Source of the DNA: Chitinophaga sp. SYP-B3965
GTDB lineage: Bacteria; Bacteroidota; Bacteroidia; Chitinophagales; Chitinophagaceae
DNA: 64,000 nt
Assembly (NCBI RefSeq): GCF_009647655.1
Contig: NZ_WJFD01000001.1
Span: 682,001 to 746,000, forward strand
Reading direction: 5' to 3'
Positions 17,264 through 26,412 of this stretch are shown here, in pieces; the first letter of the stretch is position 1, and every line of letters starts with the position of its first letter. The position numbers and the translations under genes are program-made. A model generated the notes under the pieces. That model saw only the letters and a list, made by a program, of their open reading frames with translations. It made no database searches and was not told where the DNA came from.

Positions 17264-18298
17264 TTATTTAACGATCAGGTTACACAATTTAAACAGCATG
17301 CGGGCGCCTACGTTGGCATCCCAGTCGTCATGCCCGGCACTCACTTCATTCAGGTCAAACCCTATTAGCTTACGGCCGCTTTCCAGTACTTTCCTGAAGA
17401 GGTAGAACACCTGCGGGCCTTCCAGTCCGCCTGCTACCGGTGTGCCGGTATGGGGGCAGAGCTTGGGATCCAGCCCGTCTATGTCAAAGCTGATATATAC
17501 CTGCTCCGGCAGGTTATCGATGATCTTATCACAAATACTCTTCCATGTTTCTCCTTCAAACAGTCTTTCTTTCATGTCCTGGTCAAAAAACGTGACCACC
17601 CTTCCTTCGCTGTTGCGGATATAAGCCAGTTCTTCCTCACAATAATCGCGGATGCCTACCTGTACCAGCTTTTTGAGCTGGGGCACTTCCTTGAGTGCGT
17701 TGTACATGATGGAAGCATGGGAGTGTTTAAAACCTTCGTAACTGTCCCGCAGATCGCAGTGTGCATCTATCTGTAAAATACCAAAATCACCTTTATGCTC
17801 TCCGATGGCCTTGTAATATCCAAAGGGAGTGCTGTGGTCGCCACCGATCAGCCCTACCAGTTTGCCCCTTTGCAGCAGCGCATTGGTTTGGGCATACACC
17901 CAGTCGTTCATCTTCTGCGTACCCTTGTTCACATCCTCCAGGGACCGGCGGAGGAAGTCATTTTCGTTCACATCCCCGCCTTCCGCCAGGAATTTGAGGT
18001 ACAATTCCGCTTCCTTGCGGAGGTAATCACTGCGGAGCAGCAGTGCGCGGTCGCTTTCCCGCATAAAAAAGCCCTGTTTCCAGCCCTCCTGCACATCTGC
18101 ATCGTAAAGGTCCACCTGCCGGGAGGCCTTGAAGATATGCTCCGGCCCGCGGGCTGTACCATGATTATAAGATACCGTCACTTCCCAGGGCACCGGCAAC
18201 AGCACCAGGCGTGCTTCTTCTTCGCTGAAAGGCAGTCCAAATACGTTGTTGGACAAGAGCCCGGGGGCGTTGGGATCAAAATTCGATAGATCAGCCAT
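17264..18298 (-). CDS. Ureohydrolase (agmatinase/formimidoylglutamase family)
   Basis: The 344-residue protein shows all manganese-binding motifs of the arginase superfamily: GGDHS (His155), DAHCDLR (Asp178, His180, Asp182) and SFDIDGLDP (Asp272, Asp274). An extra N-terminal part of about 35 residues and an insert near 70-140 set it apart from classic agmatinase; this longer type is common in Bacteroidota. It should hydrolyse a guanidino or formimino compound. Which one cannot be decided by eye. First gene of the operon with the membrane protein and radical SAM enzyme. Confidence 0.87.
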   Translation of the reverse strand: MADLSNFDPNAPGLLSNNVFGLPFSEEEARLVLLPVPWEVTVSYNHGTARGPEHIFKASRQVDLYDADVQEGWKQGFFMRESDRALLLRSDYLRKEAELYLKFLAEGGDVNENDFLRRSLEDVNKGTQKMNDWVYAQTNALLQRGKLVGLIGGDHSTPFGYYKAIGEHKGDFGILQIDAHCDLRDSYEGFKHSHASIMYNALKEVPQLKKLVQVGIRDYCEEELAYIRNSEGRVVTFFDQDMKERLFEGETWKSICDKIIDNLPEQVYISFDIDGLDPKLCPHTGTPVAGGLEGPQVFYLFRKVLESGRKLIGFDLNEVSAGHDDWDANVGARMLFKLCNLIVK

Positions 18299-18404
18299 GA
18301 TAAATCAGTACTTTGCTTATTTCGCCGCAAAGGTAACAGGAAAATTTGGTTCCCGGTGTAGTGAAACCTGACGAATATCAGCCATGGTCATTCAGCTTTT
18401 TGGC

Positions 18405-18412
18405 TATCTTTG
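18405..18412 (+). promoter_or_regulatory. -7 box of ccmE
   Basis: TATCTTTG fits the Bacteroidota -7 consensus. A TTG codon at 18410, in frame with ccmE, lies inside this box. That argues against TTG as the translation start and for ATG at 18434. Confidence 0.5.
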
Positions 18413-18433
18413 TTTATTAATAATCTGGTAAGG

Positions 18434-18835
18434 ATGAAGAAGACTAGTTTAATTTTACTGATCGTTATAGCGGTATGCGTTGCTGGTATGGTGATGCTGG
18501 TGGGGGATTTCAGTACTTATGAGACCTTTGCTACGGCTAAAAAGAAAGAAGGAAAAGAGATCCACGTGATCGGGGCGCTGGACACTGCCAAAGCTGTTGT
18601 GTACGATCCCGCCAAAGATGCCAATTATTTCAGCTTCTATATGAAGGATAAGAGCGGTGTGGTGACCAAGGTAGTTTTTAACGGCACCCGCCCTACCGAC
18701 TTCGAGAAATCCACAGAACTGGTGCTTACCGGCAAGATGCAGGGTAACGAGTTCCATTGCAGTAAGATCTTAATGAAATGCCCTTCCAAATACAAGGAAG
18801 AACAAACTGCCTACAGCGCGTCTAAAGATATTTAA
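18434..18835 (+). CDS. ccmE: Cytochrome c maturation protein CcmE, Cys-type
   Basis: Start ATG 18434 follows an AAGG purine run and gives 133 residues: an N-terminal membrane anchor (about 4-24) and an OB-fold heme chaperone domain (about 35-115). Classic CcmE binds heme through the His of HxxxY. Here the matching motif is C-x-x-x-Y (Cys116, Tyr120, in MKCPSKY), the cysteine variant known from some bacteria and archaea. The C-terminal tail is short. CcmE takes heme from CcmC and passes it to CcmF, whose gene begins 65 bases downstream. Confidence 0.9.
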   Translation: MKKTSLILLIVIAVCVAGMVMLVGDFSTYETFATAKKKEGKEIHVIGALDTAKAVVYDPAKDANYFSFYMKDKSGVVTKVVFNGTRPTDFEKSTELVLTGKMQGNEFHCSKILMKCPSKYKEEQTAYSASKDI

Positions 18836-18900
18836 GGAAATAACTGTATATCGTCGTTACCATTTCCCACCTTTTTAGTTAAACATCTTACGGAAATATT

Positions 18901-21393
18901 TTGGAAAATATTAAATATATAGGGGAGCATTTGCTGCCCGGCCAATTAGGACATTTCTTTACCATTCTGGCGTTTGTTGCGTCTTTTGTTGCCATGGTGT
19001 CGTTTTTTAACAGCACCAGGGCTACGGATGAGCTGAAAAAGACCTCCTGGCTCAAACTGGGCCGCTGGGCCTTTTTTATCCAGACGGCTTCCATCATCAC
19101 CGTATTTGGCATCCTTTACTACATCATTGCCAATCACCTTTTTGAATACAAATATGCCTGGCAACACTCTTCCCGGGACCTGGAGGTAAAATACCTGCTG
19201 AGTTGCTTTTGGGAAGGGCAGGAGGGCAGTTTCCTGCTTTGGAGCGTATGGCAGAGTGTGTTGGGTTGTGTGCTGATCTTCACCAGCAAGAAATGGGAGG
19301 CCCCGGTAATGACCGTGATCGCCCTTTCCCAACTGATCATGGGCAGTATGATCCTGGGGATCTATATTCCCGGTATTGAATACCGTGTGGGCAGCAATCC
19401 TTTCATCCTCATGCGCCAGGATGCACCGGATTCCCCGGTTTTCCAGAATCCTAACTACATGCAATTCAAGCAGTTTGTAGAAGGAAATGGTTTGAATGAA
19501 CTGCTCAAGAACTACTGGATGGTGATCCACCCGCCGGTATTGTTCCTGGGTTTTGCTTCCGTGATCATTCCTTTCGCTTATGGTGTAGCCGGTTTATGGA
19601 CCAAACAGTTCAGCGAATGGATCAAACCTGCTTTACCCTGGACCTTGTTTTCCGCTATGATGCTGGGTACCGGTATCATGATGGGAGCAGCCTGGGCATA
19701 TGAATCCCTTACTTTTGGCGGTTACTGGGCGTGGGATCCTGTAGAGAATGCGTCCCTGGTACCCTGGATCACAATGATCGCAGGTATCCATACCATGCTG
19801 GCATTCCGCAGTTCCGGCCATGCTTTGCGTTCCTCCTTTTTCTTCGTGATCATTTCTTACACCCTCATTTTATATTCTTCCTTTTTGACCAAGAGTGGTG
19901 TACTGGGGCAAACTTCCGTACACTCCTTTACTGATCTGGGGTTAACGGCACAGCTGCTGATCGCCATGGCGGTATTCGCTCTTCCTGCTTTTTTCCTCCT
20001 GATCTGGCGTAATAAACAGATCCCGTCTGTGAAGAAAGAGGAAAGCACTTATTCCAGGGAGTTCTGGATGTTTGTAGGCGCCCTCATCCTCATGGTGGCC
20101 GCTATACAGATCACTTTCACCACTTCCATACCCGTATGGAACAAATTGCTGACCGCCTTCGGTTTAAAGAAACTCTTTAACCTGGACGATTTTGCACCGC
20201 CCACAGACGTAGTGTTCCACTACAACCAGATCCAGATCTGGCTGGCCACGGTGATCGGTCTTTTAACCGCTATTGTACAATACCTGAAATATAAGGATAC
20301 GCCCAAGAACACCGTGATGAAGAAACTGGCCTGGCCTACGCTGGTAGCTGTAGTGGCTACTGTGCTGATCGGCTGGCTCGGGAAGATCGATTACATCAAC
20401 TATGGCGCAGGGTTCCTTGTAGCTATTTACCTGATGCTGTTTGCCAGCATCTATGCTATCGTGGCTAACTTCTTCTATATTTTCAACGTACTGAAAGGAA
20501 AAGCCAAAGCAGCAGGGGCTTCTGTAGCGCATATCGGTTTTGGGCTGGCGTTGCTGGGCATCCTCATTTCTTCTGCCAAGAAACAGGTATTATCCATAGA
20601 TAGTATGGGGATGCTGGCAGGTTATTTCACGAAAGAAAGCGGTCAGGATTCCAAAGAGAACATCATGTTGCCAAAGGGTTTACCCGTACAGATGGGCCCT
20701 TATTTTGTAACTTATAAGGGAGATTCCATTGGTACGGCAGATAAAGCCAAAACCTTCTTCATCATTGACTATGAAAAGAAGGATCATCTGGAAGATGCAG
20801 CCAAAGAGCATTTCACGCTGTATCCCGATGCATACCTTTCTGTAAGAGGCCAGGATGGCATCACACCCAACCCGGATTCCAAACATTACCTTACAAGAGA
20901 CATCTTTACATACATCACGGCCGTACCACGCAAGGACGTTGTAACAGACACCCTGCCTTACACGCCGCATACCATTTCACAAGGGGATACGGTCTTCTTC
21001 TCGAAAGGTTTCATCGTGCTCACGGCCCTTAAAACGGCACCGGTACAGAAGAATTACCATGCAGAACCGGGAGATATAGCTGTTGGGGCACAACTGGAAG
21101 TGCACACTAAAAGCAATGGAGATTTTGCCATGCAGCCGGTGTACTTTATCCGGGACAGCAGTTTCCAGGGTAATATCCCTGATACCATTGCTCCTTTGTC
21201 CCTGGCGGTAAAGTTCACAAAAATATTACCTAATGAAAATAAGGTGGAACTGCAGTTGAAGGAAAGTCGTGATCCGATGGATTACGTGGTGATGAAAGCC
21301 CTTATCTTCCCATATATCAATGTATTATGGATAGGGATATTGGTGATGATCGTAGGATTTTTAATGAGTATCCGGCAACGGATCAGAAGATAA
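18901..21393 (+). CDS. ccmF: Cytochrome c maturation protein CcmF/CcsA-type heme lyase
   Basis: The 830-residue multi-spanning protein has the tryptophan-rich heme-handling motif FGGYWAWDPVENASLVPW (273-290) and conserved His residues in the flanking loops. A large periplasmic region (about 575-795) precedes the last helix. It joins heme, delivered by CcmE, to apocytochrome c thiols. The start is TTG 18901; there is no ATG before residue 32 in this frame, and the TTG gives the usual IGEHLLPGQLGHF N-terminus. CcmA, B and C genes are not in the window. Confidence 0.92.
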   Translation: MENIKYIGEHLLPGQLGHFFTILAFVASFVAMVSFFNSTRATDELKKTSWLKLGRWAFFIQTASIITVFGILYYIIANHLFEYKYAWQHSSRDLEVKYLLSCFWEGQEGSFLLWSVWQSVLGCVLIFTSKKWEAPVMTVIALSQLIMGSMILGIYIPGIEYRVGSNPFILMRQDAPDSPVFQNPNYMQFKQFVEGNGLNELLKNYWMVIHPPVLFLGFASVIIPFAYGVAGLWTKQFSEWIKPALPWTLFSAMMLGTGIMMGAAWAYESLTFGGYWAWDPVENASLVPWITMIAGIHTMLAFRSSGHALRSSFFFVIISYTLILYSSFLTKSGVLGQTSVHSFTDLGLTAQLLIAMAVFALPAFFLLIWRNKQIPSVKKEESTYSREFWMFVGALILMVAAIQITFTTSIPVWNKLLTAFGLKKLFNLDDFAPPTDVVFHYNQIQIWLATVIGLLTAIVQYLKYKDTPKNTVMKKLAWPTLVAVVATVLIGWLGKIDYINYGAGFLVAIYLMLFASIYAIVANFFYIFNVLKGKAKAAGASVAHIGFGLALLGILISSAKKQVLSIDSMGMLAGYFTKESGQDSKENIMLPKGLPVQMGPYFVTYKGDSIGTADKAKTFFIIDYEKKDHLEDAAKEHFTLYPDAYLSVRGQDGITPNPDSKHYLTRDIFTYITAVPRKDVVTDTLPYTPHTISQGDTVFFSKGFIVLTALKTAPVQKNYHAEPGDIAVGAQLEVHTKSNGDFAMQPVYFIRDSSFQGNIPDTIAPLSLAVKFTKILPNENKVELQLKESRDPMDYVVMKALIFPYINVLWIGILVMIVGFLMSIRQRIRR

Positions 21394-21400
21394 GCACAGC

Positions 21401-21430
21401 AGGGCGGTCAGAATAGGCCGCCCTTTTTTA
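21401..21430 (+). terminator. Intrinsic terminator after ccmF
   Basis: AGGGCGG (21401-21407) pairs with CCGCCCT (21418-21424) around a 10-base loop and is followed by a run of T. Confidence 0.85.
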
Positions 21431-21465
21431 TTATATTTAGCCTAATTATTAAATGCTCAGTACCT

Positions 21466-22464
21466 ATGCGCCGCACTATCCGGATCGTCCTGATTACGAT
21501 CGCCTTACTGGTGATCGTATACATCCTGGGCCCAAAACCTGCACCTCCGGTTATTACAGGAGGTCGTTTACCAGCCGTTCCAGCTACCCCGGTAGCACTT
21601 GAACAATATGTAGTTAAAAAAGAAGCCCAATTCCGCCTTAAACCAGATAACGAGGCCAGGATACTCTGGCTGGATTCCCTGCACCGTAAAACGCCCTATA
21701 GCGTGGTATACCTGCATGGTTTTTCTGCCAGTGAGAAGGAGGGAGACCCTGTGCATGTGAATTTCGCCCGCCGTTTCGGATACAACCTTTACCTGTCCCG
21801 GCTGGACGAGCACGGCATGGATACCCCGGATGCCCTGGTGGGCATGACCGGCGAGGGTTTATGGCGGGATGCCAAAGAAGCGCTGGCCATTGGCAAAATG
21901 ATGGGGGAAAAAGTGATCGTGATAGGCACCTCTACCGGCGGCACGCTGGCCTTGTTACTGGCAGCAGAATACCCGGACGACGTAGCAGCCGTAATAAATA
22001 TGTCGCCCAACATTGCCATTAATGAATCCATGGTTTGGATGCTGGATAAACCCTGGGGGCTGGAAATAGCCCGCCTGGTGAAAGGAGGGGATTACGTGGA
22101 AAATAAACCGGATAATGCAGACCGTGCAAAATATTGGTACTCAAAATACCGTTTGGAAGCAGTGGTGCAGTTGCAGAACCTGGTGGAGCATACCATGAAA
22201 CCGGAAGTTTTTGCCCGGATCCATCAGCCCGTACTGGACCTTTACTACTATAAAAGCGAAAAGGAGCAGGACCCGACCGTGAAAGTGAGCGCTATCCTGG
22301 AAATGCACAAGGAACTGGGCACACCGGACAGCCTTAAGCATGCAGTGGCTATTCCCAATGCAGGGGCCCATGTGATCGGCTCCAGTATTGTGTCTAAAGA
22401 CGTGCCTGCCGTGGAAAGCGCTATCACGCAGTGGTGGCTCCAAATACTAAAGAATCGCAACTAA
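21466..22464 (+). CDS. Alpha/beta hydrolase, membrane-anchored
   Basis: The 332-residue protein has an N-terminal membrane helix (about 5-21) and an alpha/beta-hydrolase domain. The oxyanion segment is VYLHGFSAS (81-89), the nucleophile elbow is GTSTGG with Ser156, and the catalytic His is probably His302 in NAGAHVIGS. It resembles serine carboxylesterases and monoacylglycerol lipases. The substrate is unknown. The DUF4294 gene follows after 39 bases. Confidence 0.85.
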   Translation: MRRTIRIVLITIALLVIVYILGPKPAPPVITGGRLPAVPATPVALEQYVVKKEAQFRLKPDNEARILWLDSLHRKTPYSVVYLHGFSASEKEGDPVHVNFARRFGYNLYLSRLDEHGMDTPDALVGMTGEGLWRDAKEALAIGKMMGEKVIVIGTSTGGTLALLLAAEYPDDVAAVINMSPNIAINESMVWMLDKPWGLEIARLVKGGDYVENKPDNADRAKYWYSKYRLEAVVQLQNLVEHTMKPEVFARIHQPVLDLYYYKSEKEQDPTVKVSAILEMHKELGTPDSLKHAVAIPNAGAHVIGSSIVSKDVPAVESAITQWWLQILKNRN

Positions 22465-22503
22465 TTCGTAACTTGACACCGGATATTTAAACCGTCATTC
22501 GCA

Positions 22504-23103
22504 TTGTATCGTATTCTGATCATCACTGGTATATGCCTCCTTTGCATGGTGGGCGTCTCCTCCGCACAACAGCGGAGGGGCATGGATACCGTGGCGGTAC
22601 GTGCGGTGATCTACGGCAAGGATACCATCCCCTCTATTACCCTCGGCATATTTGAAGTAGTGGACCGGCTTCCCAAACGCCTCCGCAAAGAAAGGGAACG
22701 CTGGACGAGGCTGCGCAACGCAGTATACGTAACCTACCCTTATGCTATTACTGCCGGCCGGGTATTGAAAGATGTGAACCAGGAACTGAATAAGATCTCT
22801 TCCAAAAAACAACGCAAGGCCTTCCTGGCCTCTAAGGAACAGTTACTGAAAAAAGAGTTCGGCGATAAACTGGAAAACCTCTCTGTGTACCAGGGTAAGG
22901 TGCTGATGAAACTGATCCACCGCGAAACAGGAGAGAACTGTTATGAGATCGTGAAAGAATTGAAAGGTGGTTTTAATGCACGCATGTACCAGACTGTGGC
23001 ATTCTTCTTTGGTGGAAATCTGAAGAGTGAATTTAATGCGCAGGATGACAAGGATATTGAAATGATTGTACAGGAGATCCAGTTATACAATCGTTTTAAT
23101 TAA
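22504..23103 (+). CDS. DUF4294 family secreted protein
   Basis: The 199-residue protein has a signal peptide (about 1-21, ending VSSAQ) and then the DUF4294 pattern: TIPSITLGIFEVVDRLPKRL, RLRNAVYVTYPYA and FGDKLENLSVYQGKVLMKLI. Bacteroidota carry this family widely. Its function is unknown; it is probably periplasmic. The start is TTG 22504, chosen because no ATG precedes the signal peptide in frame. Probably co-transcribed with the upstream hydrolase. Confidence 0.82.
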   Translation: MYRILIITGICLLCMVGVSSAQQRRGMDTVAVRAVIYGKDTIPSITLGIFEVVDRLPKRLRKERERWTRLRNAVYVTYPYAITAGRVLKDVNQELNKISSKKQRKAFLASKEQLLKKEFGDKLENLSVYQGKVLMKLIHRETGENCYEIVKELKGGFNARMYQTVAFFFGGNLKSEFNAQDDKDIEMIVQEIQLYNRFN

Positions 23104-23248
23104 GCTGCGCGCACAAATATATTTGCATTATTATCTTTTCTCCAAAAGCTATTCATTCCCGTATTTTTCGTATCATTATAAAGCAGAACCCGTCTTCATA
23201 GCAATTAAAGTTTTCTCTCCAAAATATTGCTAAGCGAAATCATTGTAA

Positions 23249-25315
23249 ATGAGTGATCATTATTGGAGTTCCCATATCCACCCACAACGTTATGTACATG
23301 CTTGTATGCTTGTACTGTTCCTGTTTGCGGCAGCCTGCAAACAGCAGCCCGGTCAAAGTACCACCCGCCCTTTCCTTGCGGATAGCATTATGGGTGCAAC
23401 GGATAAATTACTGAACAGCGGACAGCTGAGCGCTGCATTACATTATGTGGACAGTTCCTACCAGGTATTTACAGATGCCGGCCCTTATGATCTCTGGTTG
23501 AAATACAACTTCAAAGCTAACTTCTACCTTAACTATCAGTTTGATACCCTTAAAGCACGCGTATATACAGATAGCATGTTAGTTATGGTAGAAGGGAAAA
23601 AAGACCTGTATAAAGCGGAATACGCAAATACCTTGTTTGCGTATGGCAATTTGCTGGTAGCAGAAAGGAGGTATGAGGAAGCATTCTACTACTTTTATAA
23701 CGGCCAGGTGTATGCACGTAGACATTTGGATAGTTGCCGCTTAGCACCATTTAACTCTCACCTTGGTATGGTAAGGTATAAACAGGGTAAATACCTCACA
23801 GCCATTCCTTATCTCAGGGACGCATTGGATGAACTTGACCATTGTCCTGAGAATGGTACTTTTTTTGAGCGATTCATCCAACCGCAATCCATTCTGAATA
23901 CAATTGCCCTGTGTTACCAGAAAGCCGAGAATCTGGACAGCGCCATTTTTTATTACCGCCAGGCTTTGAGTTTTATCAACGAGCACGATCACCTTTATAA
24001 AGAGGATACCGCATATGCCAGCACAGCAAGAGGTGTGGTAATGGGCAACCTGGGAGGGTTGTACGCCAGGCAGAATAAGTATAATGAAGCTGTCCGCTAC
24101 CTGGGAGAAAGCATCCGGATAAACAACCGCCCGGGGTATGCCATATCAGATGCGCAAACCGCAGTGGCTAAACTGGCAGATCTGCATTTGCGGTTTAAGC
24201 AATTGCCCGCAGCCAGCCAGTTATTGGATGAACAGGAAAGATACCTGGTGGCATTTGCAGCAAAGAACCCTGATTATGATGATATCCGTTTGAAATGGTA
24301 TCGGCTTAAATGGATGTATTATGATAGTGCCCATGTTATTCCACAGGCTTATAATTATTCGACGTTATATCATAACCTGAAAGATTCTATCGCATTGGCC
24401 AGCCAGGGTTTATCCAATGTGGATATGGATGAAAGTTTCAGGGATGCTGCAGAGCAATTGAAATTAGAATTGCTGAATAAGGAAGATGAGTTAAAAACGA
24501 TCTCCCTGCTTGCATTGATCGTGGGTTTATTAATGGCCATCAGTATTTTATTTATACTGTGGCGGCATTTAAGCCGTACCCGTGATACCAACAAGGAGAT
24601 CCAGTCACAAAATGAACATCTTCAACTGGCATTAAATGCTTTGGAGCAAAGCCAGGCTGATAATACAAGAATGATGAAAGTAGTAGCGCATGATCTGCGT
24701 TCACCCGTTGGCGCTATCACTTCCATTGCCGCCATGCTGCTGGAATTCAGCAAACTGAGTGAGGAAGATAAAATGATGGTGGAACTGATCCAAACCTCTG
24801 GGCAGAATTCGCTGGACATGGTGTCAGACCTGCTCCAGGTAAACACGCATGCGGAGCAATTGAAAAAGGAACCAGTGGACCTTCAGCAGTTGCTGCATTA
24901 TTGCGTAGATCTGCTGCAGCACAAAGCCACCGTCAAAAAGCAGCATATACATCTGCATGCCATGCCGGGACTCATCATGGTGAGCAGGGAGAAAATGTGG
25001 CGTGTGATCAGTAACCTGATTGCCAATGCCATTAAGTTCAGCCCTATAGGAACGGAAATAAACATACGGCTGGAAATGCAACTTCATCAAACATTAATTG
25101 CTGTAGAAGATCGTGGTATAGGGATACCTGATAACCTGAAGGATAAGATCTTCGATATGTTTTCAGAAGCAAAGAGAAGAGGTACTGCAGGAGAGCAACC
25201 TTTTGGCCTGGGTCTTGCTATATCAAAGCAGATCGTAGAAGCGCACGGCGGAAGTATAGGTTTTGAAAGCAGGGAAGGAGGGGGGACTACTTTTTTTGTG
25301 CGGTTACCTGTTTAA
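23249..25315 (+). CDS. TPR-containing sensor histidine kinase
   Basis: The 688-residue protein starts with a lipoprotein-like signal (FAAAC, Cys30), followed by tetratricopeptide repeats (about 50-390; AEYANTLFAYGNLLVAERRY and similar). A membrane helix (about 417-435) and a coiled coil come next, then HisKA with His481 (VVAHDLRSPVGA) and a HATPase domain with N-box NLIANAIKFSP, G1 EDRGIGIP and G2 GLGLAI. The periplasmic TPR part is the likely sensor. No response regulator is next to it, so the partner is unknown. Confidence 0.9.
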   Translation: MSDHYWSSHIHPQRYVHACMLVLFLFAAACKQQPGQSTTRPFLADSIMGATDKLLNSGQLSAALHYVDSSYQVFTDAGPYDLWLKYNFKANFYLNYQFDTLKARVYTDSMLVMVEGKKDLYKAEYANTLFAYGNLLVAERRYEEAFYYFYNGQVYARRHLDSCRLAPFNSHLGMVRYKQGKYLTAIPYLRDALDELDHCPENGTFFERFIQPQSILNTIALCYQKAENLDSAIFYYRQALSFINEHDHLYKEDTAYASTARGVVMGNLGGLYARQNKYNEAVRYLGESIRINNRPGYAISDAQTAVAKLADLHLRFKQLPAASQLLDEQERYLVAFAAKNPDYDDIRLKWYRLKWMYYDSAHVIPQAYNYSTLYHNLKDSIALASQGLSNVDMDESFRDAAEQLKLELLNKEDELKTISLLALIVGLLMAISILFILWRHLSRTRDTNKEIQSQNEHLQLALNALEQSQADNTRMMKVVAHDLRSPVGAITSIAAMLLEFSKLSEEDKMMVELIQTSGQNSLDMVSDLLQVNTHAEQLKKEPVDLQQLLHYCVDLLQHKATVKKQHIHLHAMPGLIMVSREKMWRVISNLIANAIKFSPIGTEINIRLEMQLHQTLIAVEDRGIGIPDNLKDKIFDMFSEAKRRGTAGEQPFGLGLAISKQIVEAHGGSIGFESREGGGTTFFVRLPV

Positions 25316-25369
25316 ACCCTTTGCCAGCCTGTAAAAGAGTACTTTCTTTATTATATTCTATCTCCGGGA

Positions 25370-25423
25370 CCAAGTCCACCTCATGTCCACACCAAGTCCA
25401 CACCATCTCCACACCAAGTCCAC
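25370..25423. repeat. Phased short repeats, TCCAC every 11 bases
   Basis: CCAAGTCCAC occurs three times, at 25370, 25392 and 25414, exactly 22 bases apart. Between them the half-sites also end in TCCAC, so TCCAC recurs five times at exactly 11-base steps (25375, 25386, 25397, 25408, 25419), close to one helical turn. The period is not a multiple of three, so it is not a coding repeat. It lies between the histidine kinase gene and bshB1, about 130 bases before the latter. Confidence 0.75.
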
Positions 25424-25553
25424 GGATCTCCCGACTTCCTCTCGTATACCACCCGGCATTCCCCTATATTTCCCCCCTGTTTCCCTTCTCCCATAAGCCA
25501 ATTTGGTACATCTCACCATAAACCCGAACTTCGCCCTGCAAAATTAAAGAACC

Positions 25554-26282
25554 ATGAAACTGGATATACTCGCCATTGCGGCGCACCCGGATGATGTTGA
25601 ACTATCCTGCGCCGGTACCCTGATGGTACATGCGGAGCAGGGAATGAAAGTAGGGATCGTAGATCTTACACAAGGAGAACTGGGCACCCGGGGCACCCCG
25701 GAAGGCCGTTTAATAGAAGCACAGGATGCCTGCAAATTGATGGGCGTGCATGTGCGGGAGAATCTCGGCCTGGCTGATGGTTTTTTCCAGAACAACAAAG
25801 AAGATCAGCTGAAAGTGATCCGCGCTATCCGCAAATTCAAACCAGAGATTGTACTGGCGAATGCGATGGACGACCGTCATCCTGATCATGGCCGTGGAGG
25901 CCGCCTGATAGCAGATGCCTGTTTCCTGGCCGGTTTACGAAAAATTGAAACAGAAGATAACGGAGTACCCCAGGAAGCATGGCGCCCTAAACAAGTATTC
26001 CATTTCTTACAGGACCGTTATTATCAACCGGATTTCGTGATAGACATCACTTCTGTGATCGATAAAAAGATAGAAGCCATTAAATGTTTTAAAACGCAAT
26101 TCCTGGCCGCTAAAGACCACGAACCGCAAACGTACATCTCTTCCCCTGAATTCTTTGAAAGTGTGCTGTACAGGGCTAAAATGCTTGGTAAAATGGTAGG
26201 GGTGGCTTATGCTGAAGGGTATACTTCGGCAAAGATGCTGGGATTAAGGAGTATGAAGGACTTTATTAATGAGAATACCTGA
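25554..26282 (+). CDS. bshB1: Bacillithiol biosynthesis deacetylase BshB1
   Basis: The 242-residue protein has the zinc-binding AHPDD motif (10-14) and DDRHPDHG (106-113, His112 being a metal ligand) of the LmbE/PIG-L deacetylase family. The family-specific segments DLTQGELGTRGTPE and LGLADGFFQN match BshB1. It deacetylates GlcNAc-malate to GlcN-malate in bacillithiol synthesis. The strong terminator after it and the lack of nearby bshA or bshC show it is transcribed alone. Together with the DinB-type transferase near 9.5 kb it points to bacillithiol as the low-molecular-weight thiol. Confidence 0.93.
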   Translation: MKLDILAIAAHPDDVELSCAGTLMVHAEQGMKVGIVDLTQGELGTRGTPEGRLIEAQDACKLMGVHVRENLGLADGFFQNNKEDQLKVIRAIRKFKPEIVLANAMDDRHPDHGRGGRLIADACFLAGLRKIETEDNGVPQEAWRPKQVFHFLQDRYYQPDFVIDITSVIDKKIEAIKCFKTQFLAAKDHEPQTYISSPEFFESVLYRAKMLGKMVGVAYAEGYTSAKMLGLRSMKDFINENT

Positions 26283-26298
26283 TCATACATTATCAGAT

Positions 26299-26337
26299 AA
26301 AAAAGCCTTACAGTAGTAATACTGTAAGGCTTTTTTA
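26299..26337 (+). terminator. Strong intrinsic terminator after bshB1
   Basis: A perfect 17-bp stem (26299-26315 with 26320-26336) has a GTAA loop, with an A-run before and a T-run after. The symmetric flanks would let it work in both directions. Confidence 0.92.
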
Positions 26338-26412
26338 ATGCACTTTATGTTTTGGTTATCAAATCATTTTTTCTTCATTTTCGTTTAGCAAATACCAAAC
26401 TTGTGTTCTATT

